From Frankia casuarinae (GTDB lineage: Bacteria > Actinomycetota > Actinomycetes > Frankiales > Frankiaceae): 64,000 bases of DNA. The position numbers were made by a program, and so were the translations under genes. Of this stretch, positions 59,423 to 64,000 are shown piece after piece (the stretch's first letter is position 1; each line of letters begins with the position of its first letter). The DNA lies in the NCBI RefSeq assembly GCF_000013345.1, contig NC_007777.1, positions 3,348,001 to 3,412,000 of the forward strand, given 5' to 3'. Below the pieces are notes generated by a model. The model ran no database searches. It saw only the letters and a program-made list of their open reading frames with translations, and had not been told where the DNA came from.

Positions 59423-60229
59423 ATGCCGTTTGCCGCAGACCGCTGGATGACCGAGTACCCCGCCTGGCTTCCCGCAGCAGATGGGGTACGCCGCGTATTT
59501 GCGTTGCCTGGCGGCCCGGTCTTGGCGGAGGTTCACGGCGGCAAATTGACGCTCGCGGCACTGGGCGATGAGGCGGCGGAGCCGCTGGCGGATGTCTTCG
59601 GCTTGCCGGAGGGAGCAGCTAGCGAAGTGCCGGAGCTCGCCAAGGAGCTGGCTGGCCTCGGGCTGGTGGGACGTTTCCGCAACCCCTCGCTGTGGGAGGC
59701 CCTAGCGACCGCGATCTTGCGTCAAGTCATCCGGGCGGGGCAATCCAAGAAGCTCTACCGGGCACTATGTGCGGCCCACGGCGAGCAAGTGGCGCTGCCG
59801 GACGGTGGCGCGTTCGGCCTGTTTCCGAGCCCCGAAAAAATCCTAGAGCTAGACGACGAGCAGTACGGAGAACTAGGGCTAGCTTTCAAGCGGCCAGCGC
59901 TGCGGGCCGCCGCTACGGCCTACCTGGCCCACGGCGAAAACTGGAACCGCCTACCCCTGGCTGCCCTGGTCGACGAATTGCAAAGCGTCCAGCGGATTGG
60001 CCCTTGGACGGCCGGCGCTGCTGTTGCTGACTACACCAATACCTGGGACCTCTACCCCTACGCCGATCTGGCCGTACGCACGTGGGCGGGGCGAGCTGCC
60101 CCAGCGCACCATTGGTTCAACAATGAGCGTGCCTTCGGTGCCCAGTGGCGGCATCTGGCGGGGGAACACCTATCAACCTTGACCATACTGACCCTCGCTT
60201 GGGGTTCATACCGTGGAGACATTGGATGA
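59423..60229 (+). CDS. HhH-GPD DNA glycosylase (AlkA-like)
   Basis: A 268-residue protein. The helix-hairpin-helix is LQSVQRIGPWTAGAAVADYT, and the catalytic Asp region is DLYPYADLAVRTWAG; upstream, NPSLWEALATAILRQVI matches the first helices of the AlkA/MPG II domain. The N-terminal 85 residues replace the AlkA beta-domain but show little similarity. Such enzymes remove alkylated purines from DNA. It follows the ATPase gene by 48 bases and overlaps the radical SAM gene by 17 bases, so the two are likely made together. Confidence 0.86.
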   Translation: MPFAADRWMTEYPAWLPAADGVRRVFALPGGPVLAEVHGGKLTLAALGDEAAEPLADVFGLPEGAASEVPELAKELAGLGLVGRFRNPSLWEALATAILRQVIRAGQSKKLYRALCAAHGEQVALPDGGAFGLFPSPEKILELDDEQYGELGLAFKRPALRAAATAYLAHGENWNRLPLAALVDELQSVQRIGPWTAGAAVADYTNTWDLYPYADLAVRTWAGRAAPAHHWFNNERAFGAQWRHLAGEHLSTLTILTLAWGSYRGDIG

Positions 60230-62054
60230 CGGCCCCGTCCTGGGCGCCGACCTGAACCAGCCGCTCGACGCCGTTTTTATTAACGCCCCGCTGCGTGACT
60301 ACGGCGTCCGCCCACGGGTAAACGACTTCACGTTGCCCGTGTTGGGCATGGCCTACATCGCAACCTACGCGGCGGCCCAAGGCTTCAACGTCGGCGTGCT
60401 CGACGCCGAGGCTTTGGGGCTCGGCGTCAAAGAGACCTATCAACTGGTGAACCGCCTCGGACCGCGCTGGGCCGGTTTCAACCTCCTGGCCCCCACCTAC
60501 GAGGTGAGCGCCGAAATCGCCGCCGGCTTGGACCGGGACATCATGGTCATGATCGGCGGGCACCAGGCCAAGGCCATGCCTGCCGCCATCATCACCGACC
60601 CCCGTTTCGGGGCGCTGGAGGCCCTGGTGCTGGGCGAGGGCGAGACCCGCGTGGCTGAGCTGTTGCAGGACAAACGCTCCCGCGCCGACCTGCCCGGCGT
60701 GATGTGGCTCGATCCCATCCTTCGCCAGCCTGTCACCGGCGGCCGTCCGGGCGCGGGCCACCACCTGAGCCCGGATGTGGACCGCCTGCCCTTCGTCGAC
60801 CGCCGGTTTCTGGTGGGCGACCCGTACCAGGCGCCAGACGGCCGCGTCGAGGCCAACATGGTCGGTGCCCGCGGGTGTCCTTACGATTGCTCCTTCTGCG
60901 GCGCTGCTGTTAGCGCCAACCCAGACATCACCATCCGCACCCGCACCCCGGCCGGCATCATCGCGGAGATGGAGGTGCTGCACGCCACAGGCGGCGTGAC
61001 CGCCTTCCGCTTCGTCGATGATCTTTTTCTCGGTTACGAGCGGTTCATCCGCCAGTGCATGGAGGCCTTCACCGCCGCTCGCCTCGGGGACCGCTTCGTC
61101 TGGGACGCCACCGGCCGCATCAACATCCTGCATCGGGTCGACAACGCCCTGTTGGATGTGCTGGCCGCCAACGGCCTGCGCGAAGTTGCCCTGGGCGTCG
61201 AGTCCGGCAGTGAACGGCTCTTGAAGTACATGGGTAAGCGGATCACCCCGGACATGACCCGCTCCGTGGTCCGCCGCCTCAACGAGCGCGGCATCTCGGT
61301 GAAGGGATACTTCATCTTGGGCTTCCCCACCGAGACGCGGGAGGAGCTGGCGGCCACCGTCCGCCACGTCAGGGAGTTGTGGGAGGTGGCCGACGGCCAG
61401 CCGGGGAACTTCCGGGCCTCCGTCTTCGAGTTCCGCCCGTATCCGGGGACGCCGGAGTGGGACCGCATCGTGGCTACCGGCCGCTACCAGCCCGCGCAAC
61501 TGCTGGCCTACACCGCCGTTGACCTCACCGAAGGCGGGCTCGACGAGGCCATGCGCGGTCGGGATGAGTTCAACTTCTCCGTGAACATCCAATTCGGGGA
61601 GGCCACCGTGGATGAGGTGCGTGCGGCCCTGGTGGAGCTGTCCCGCGAGCAGCCGGGCATGCTCCGTCCTCAGCTCCGCGAGCTCGACTCGCAGACGGCC
61701 GTTCTCCACCAACACATCCGCCAGCGCCTCACCACCAGCAACGCCGCAAACACCCGACTCGACAACCGCCACGCACCGCAGCAAACTATCCCGACCAGCG
61801 AACCGTCACCCACGGAGACCATCAGGCCACACCCAGTCCCCCCAGCCACCGCCAACGTCGATCAACTCAACGGGACTTCCGACTACGTACGTCCGACTGG
61901 CACCACATGGCCGGGCCCTGGGATCGGCCACTCGACGCCATCGCGGTGGGCTCCCATGGACGAGCCCACCAGGAACTGTTCGTCCTCGTCGAGGGCGAGG
62001 TCTGGCACCGCTGGTGGATGCCCGAACCGCAATGGTCCGACTGGCACAAGCTAA
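60213..62054 (+). CDS. Cobalamin-binding radical SAM enzyme (class B type)
   Basis: A 613-residue reading frame from GTG 60213. An N-terminal B12-binding-like domain (DAVFINAPLRDYG, LPVLGMAYIATYAAAQGFNVGVLDAEALG, VMIGGHQAKAMP) lacks the usual DxHxxG, as in several class B methylases. The 4Fe-4S site is CPYDCSFC (Cys near 222, 226, 229), followed by a TIM-barrel (EVALGVESGSERLLKYMGK, KGYFILGFPTETREEL). After about residue 500 the sequence becomes Thr/Pro/Asn-rich and overlaps a lectin-like fragment in another frame, so the natural end is probably near 61.7 kb. It might methylate or rearrange an unreactive carbon of an unknown substrate. Confidence 0.88.
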   Translation: METLDDGPVLGADLNQPLDAVFINAPLRDYGVRPRVNDFTLPVLGMAYIATYAAAQGFNVGVLDAEALGLGVKETYQLVNRLGPRWAGFNLLAPTYEVSAEIAAGLDRDIMVMIGGHQAKAMPAAIITDPRFGALEALVLGEGETRVAELLQDKRSRADLPGVMWLDPILRQPVTGGRPGAGHHLSPDVDRLPFVDRRFLVGDPYQAPDGRVEANMVGARGCPYDCSFCGAAVSANPDITIRTRTPAGIIAEMEVLHATGGVTAFRFVDDLFLGYERFIRQCMEAFTAARLGDRFVWDATGRINILHRVDNALLDVLAANGLREVALGVESGSERLLKYMGKRITPDMTRSVVRRLNERGISVKGYFILGFPTETREELAATVRHVRELWEVADGQPGNFRASVFEFRPYPGTPEWDRIVATGRYQPAQLLAYTAVDLTEGGLDEAMRGRDEFNFSVNIQFGEATVDEVRAALVELSREQPGMLRPQLRELDSQTAVLHQHIRQRLTTSNAANTRLDNRHAPQQTIPTSEPSPTETIRPHPVPPATANVDQLNGTSDYVRPTGTTWPGPGIGHSTPSRWAPMDEPTRNCSSSSRARSGTAGGCPNRNGPTGTS

Positions 62055-62475
62055 CCCGCCTGGGCATGACAGCGACGGACATCGCGGTGTCCTCCCTCAC
62101 CGAAGGTCACCTGGAGGTATACGCGCTCGACGCCACCGGCCGGATGCGACACCGGTGGTACTGGCCCGAGCCCGGCTGGTCGGACTGGACGGACATGACC
62201 ACTCCACGCGACGACACCACGCCCCCACACATGCCGCTACCGGAGCAGAGCAGCGCCTGACCGTCGCTTCCGACACGACCACCCGCCCCGTGCGGACCGG
62301 GTGGCTCACCGCCATCGCCGCCGGCTCCCACTCCGACCGCCACCAAGAGCTCGTTGGTATAGACCGAGACGGCACGGTTTGGCATTCATGGAACTGGCTG
62401 TGCGACGACGGCCTGCCGAACTGGCAGGCCTGGTCCACCTGGGACCCCTGGCACGCAATGCCTCCCGTCCGCTGA
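61880..62475 (+). pseudogene. PLL/tectonin-like lectin beta-propeller fragment
   Basis: Repeating blade sequences are readable: AIAVGSHGRAHQELFVLVEGEVWHRW, PQWSDWHKL; IAVSSLTEGHLEVYALDATGRMRHRW, PGWSDWTDM; and, after a frameshift near 62255, AAGSHSDRHQELVGIDRDGTVWHSWNWL. Such WSDW-ended blades are typical of fucose-binding PLL-like propellers, which normally have seven blades. Only three to four remain, no start precedes them, and the frame is broken, so it is a decayed gene whose 5' half is gone. Confidence 0.75.
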
Positions 62476-62529
62476 CGCGTCCAGACAGCACTCGCCTTCG
62501 GCCGGTCCCTCCAGGTCTCTTCATCAGGC

Positions 62530-62770
62530 TGGCCGCTGCCGTGGCGCCGAACTCCCGACAGGCTCCGCGGGCAGCCGCGTCCACCTCGACGATGATCGAA
62601 AAAGGTTCGTGGGGTGCTTCCACTTCAGTCCGGTGGCGATCGTTGCGACGGCGCGAGTCCCGCCGGTCGTATAACTACTGCCGTGGACCTACCGCGCTAC
62701 CGTGGACAGCGCGTACGGCCGGCCTACCGCCACGTCGAGGCACGGGTAGTAGATCTGGCCGCAAAAACAT
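62530..62770 (-). pseudogene. Flavodoxin-family 3'-end fragment (copy 2)
   Basis: On the minus strand GQIYYPCLDVAVGRPYAL, then TTGGTRAVATIATGLKWK and, after shifts, VDAAARGACREFGATAAASL correspond to the C-terminal half of the flavodoxin at 63100-63561. Stops and frameshifts are present. It is the outermost of three tandem copies at this site. Confidence 0.8.
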
Positions 62771-62826
62771 GAGGAAAGTCGCGTGCGCCGTGCGGTCACG
62801 TTCAGTGCCATACCGGCACGCCCGGG

Positions 62827-63075
62827 TCAATCGTCCATCAGGCTGGCCGCAGCTGTGGCGCCGAGCTCCCAACAGGCCTCGCGTACAGCGGCATCTACCT
62901 CGCCGATGGTCGACAGCGGCTCCCGAAGGCGCTTCCACTTCAGCCCGGTCGCGATGGTCTCGACCCCACGGATCGCACCGGTCGTGTCGCTGTTGCCGTG
63001 GACATACAAGGCGTACGGCCGGCCGATGGTCGCCTCAAGCACGGGAAAGTAGGTCTGGTCGCAGAACTTGCACAA
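62827..63075 (-). pseudogene. Flavodoxin-family 3'-end fragment (copy 3)
   Basis: The 82-codon frame CDQTYFPVLEATIGRPYALYVHGNSDTTGAIRGVE, then GLKWKRLREPLSTIGEVDAAVREACWELGATAAASLMDD, is intact but has no N-terminal half: no flavin-binding loop. It matches the last two thirds of the neighbouring full gene, with about 75 percent identity by eye. Probably not functional alone. Confidence 0.8.
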
Positions 63076-63099
63076 AGTCGCATGCGTCGGATGGTTACA

Positions 63100-63561
63100 C
63101 TACGTGTCCGCGAGCGTGGCCGCCATGGTCGCGCCCAACTCCCAGCATGCTTCGCGGGCAGCAGCGTCGAGCGCTCCCACCACCGTCAGCGGCTCCCGCA
63201 AGCGCTTCCACCGCAGCCCCGCAGTGATCGTCTCGACTGATCGCACGGCGCCGGTGGTGTCGCTGCCGCCGTGGACGTAGAGGGCATACGGCCGGCCGAC
63301 GATTGCTTCAAGGCAAGGATAATACACACCATCAAAAAAGTGCTTCAAAGCGCCCGACATATAGCCGATATTCGCCGGAGTACCAAGAATATACCCATCG
63401 GCAGCCAACGCATCCGAGGCCGTGGCTGAGAGTGCCGGCCGCACCTCAACCTCTACGCCCTCGATCTCGTCCGTCCGAGCACCCGACAGAACCGCCTCCA
63501 GCATTTCCTGCATGGTCGGGGACGGGGTGTGATGGACCACCAGCAGCTTCGCCACAGCCAT
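63100..63561 (-). CDS. Flavodoxin-family NAD(P)H-dependent oxidoreductase
   Basis: A complete 153-residue flavodoxin-fold protein: KLLVVHHTPSPTMQEMLEAVLSG (phosphate-binding loop), DGYILGTPANIGYMSGALKHFFDGVYYPC (isoalloxazine loop, WrbA-like) and VGRPYALYVHGGSDTTGAVRSVE. It probably binds FMN and reduces quinones or similar compounds. The ATG at 63561 has no strong ribosome binding site. Its 3' portion has been copied at least three times (62530, 62827 and 49570). Confidence 0.88.
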   Translation of the reverse strand: MAVAKLLVVHHTPSPTMQEMLEAVLSGARTDEIEGVEVEVRPALSATASDALAADGYILGTPANIGYMSGALKHFFDGVYYPCLEAIVGRPYALYVHGGSDTTGAVRSVETITAGLRWKRLREPLTVVGALDAAAREACWELGATMAATLADT

Positions 63562-63611
63562 ACCCTACCAAGCTAAGGCCCACCCCCTCATACGAGAAGG
63601 TGGGCAAGTGG

Positions 63612-63836
63612 TTAGGGACAGGTACACGGGCTATATACCCAGACGCGCCTCCGTGCAGCATCATGGCCGGCAAGGTGGTGGATCGCATCCATGTAGCGCG
63701 ATGCCGCTTCCATATCCCCGAAGCGGTGATGGGGAGAGGTCCAGCCGCCCGGTTCCCGGTAGGCGAGATGAACCTTCACATCCACCGGAATTGGTAGGGC
63801 CTCAATCTGGGGAGCCGGATACCCTAAGCGCGCCAC
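63612..63836 (-). CDS. Small hypothetical protein, 74 aa
   Basis: The product starts ARLGYPAPQIEALPIPVDVKVHLAYREPGG and ends RRRVWVYSPCTCP, with even composition and a plausible single alpha/beta fold. A rare TTA leucine codon is near the start. GTG start, no clear ribosome binding site. It lies 50 bases upstream of the flavodoxin gene on the same strand. No family recognised. Confidence 0.5.
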   Translation of the reverse strand: MARLGYPAPQIEALPIPVDVKVHLAYREPGGWTSPHHRFGDMEAASRYMDAIHHLAGHDAARRRVWVYSPCTCP

Positions 63837-63868
63837 ACGACGTCCAAGCGGTCGGGGTCAGACTGACT

Positions 63869-63904
63869 GAACCGCCCCGGTCTCCACCGAACCCGGGGCG
63901 GTTC
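63869..63904. terminator. Perfect 12-bp hairpin near the window end
   Basis: gaaccgccccgg and its reverse complement ccggggcggttc form a perfect 12-bp stem with a 12-base loop. A further partial copy (acccggggcggttcacccgg) follows. Probably a terminator for a gene beyond the window or a repeat end. Confidence 0.55.
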
Positions 63905-64000
63905 ACCCGGGGCGGTTCACCCGGAGCGGCCACACAAGACACGCTCTTAATATAACTACCCGCGCTTTGACCGACCGAAAAACCCGCTACCAGCTACCAG

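Noticed and set aside
60117-61784. 555-codon open frame on the minus strand
   Set aside because: Antisense to the glycosylase and radical SAM genes, which carry clear motifs. Only its first 30 codons look transposase-like; the rest is shadow.
1-64000. tRNA or rRNA genes
   Set aside because: I found no T-arm and acceptor pairing pattern and no rRNA-like conserved stretch on either strand; a dedicated scan would be needed to exclude an odd tRNA.

Overview
This is a very GC-rich window with actinobacterial gene content: a Cvn-type conservon (sensor kinase, Roadblock, DUF742 and small GTPase-like proteins), a minimal type II polyketide synthase cluster, Pkn-like Ser/Thr kinases, and LuxR/XRE regulators. 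Many short minisatellite repeats sit inside and between genes. Together these suggest a filamentous actinobacterium close to Frankia; that identification is inference, as no marker RNA gene lies in the window.

Layout. 0-2 kb: zeta-toxin-like kinase, a 67-residue protein and the 5' remnant of a large SF2 helicase. 2.1-4.4 kb: ATP-type phosphofructokinase and a small sortase-substrate-like surface protein. 4.8-10.6 kb: a 1523-residue SF1 helicase fused to a C-terminal nuclease domain, convergent with an uncharacterised membrane protein. 10.6-11.2 kb: IS630 debris and hairpins. 11.2-17.3 kb, minus strand: an aromatic polyketide operon (cyclase, ACP, aromatase/cyclase, cupin, KS-alpha, KS-beta, ketoreductase, two ABM oxygenases), interrupted before the ketoreductase by a 10-copy 14-bp array. 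17.9-23.5 kb: a LuxR-type regulator and the conservon. 24.5-30.7 kb, plus strand: enoyl-CoA hydratase, membrane proteins, a GT87-type glycosyltransferase and a DEAD-box RNA helicase with no ordinary start codon. 31-34.2 kb: a small ORF, a broken hydrolase, a PLP decarboxylase and a head-plus-tail remnant of dnaE. 34.3-41 kb: cyclopropane-fatty-acid synthase family protein, an MFS exporter, and a lysine-degradation pair (lysine 6-aminotransferase and aldehyde dehydrogenase). 41-46 kb: two paralogous membrane Ser/Thr kinases and a secreted Cu/Zn superoxide dismutase. 46.2-50.7 kb: VapBC, bluB behind a cobalamin riboswitch, a broken AraC regulator, an Rpn nuclease and HigBA. 50.7-53.1 kb: IS630 remnant next to a full IS66-type element.

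53.3-64 kb is an accessory region. It holds two paralogous regulators that combine a zinc ribbon, an HTH and a TPR-like C-terminus; one is frameshifted and lies beside a NUDIX hydrolase, and the intact one is convergent with a HAD phosphatase. A tightly coupled operon follows: a small protein, a degenerate serine-recombinase-like protein, an anti-sigma-type ATPase, an HhH-GPD DNA glycosylase and a cobalamin-binding radical SAM enzyme. Downstream lie fragments of a lectin-like beta-propeller and three copies of a flavodoxin gene in tandem, only one of them complete. A fourth fragment sits near 49.7 kb.

The strongest candidates for new biology are the 58-62 kb operon with its flanking zinc-ribbon/HTH/TPR regulators, and the single-gene helicase-nuclease. 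The strongest genome-dynamics signals are the minisatellites, the deletion-fused dnaE remnant, the flavodoxin 3'-end duplications and the AraC gene broken by an 11-bp tandem duplication. All calls come from reading the sequence; no database search was run.
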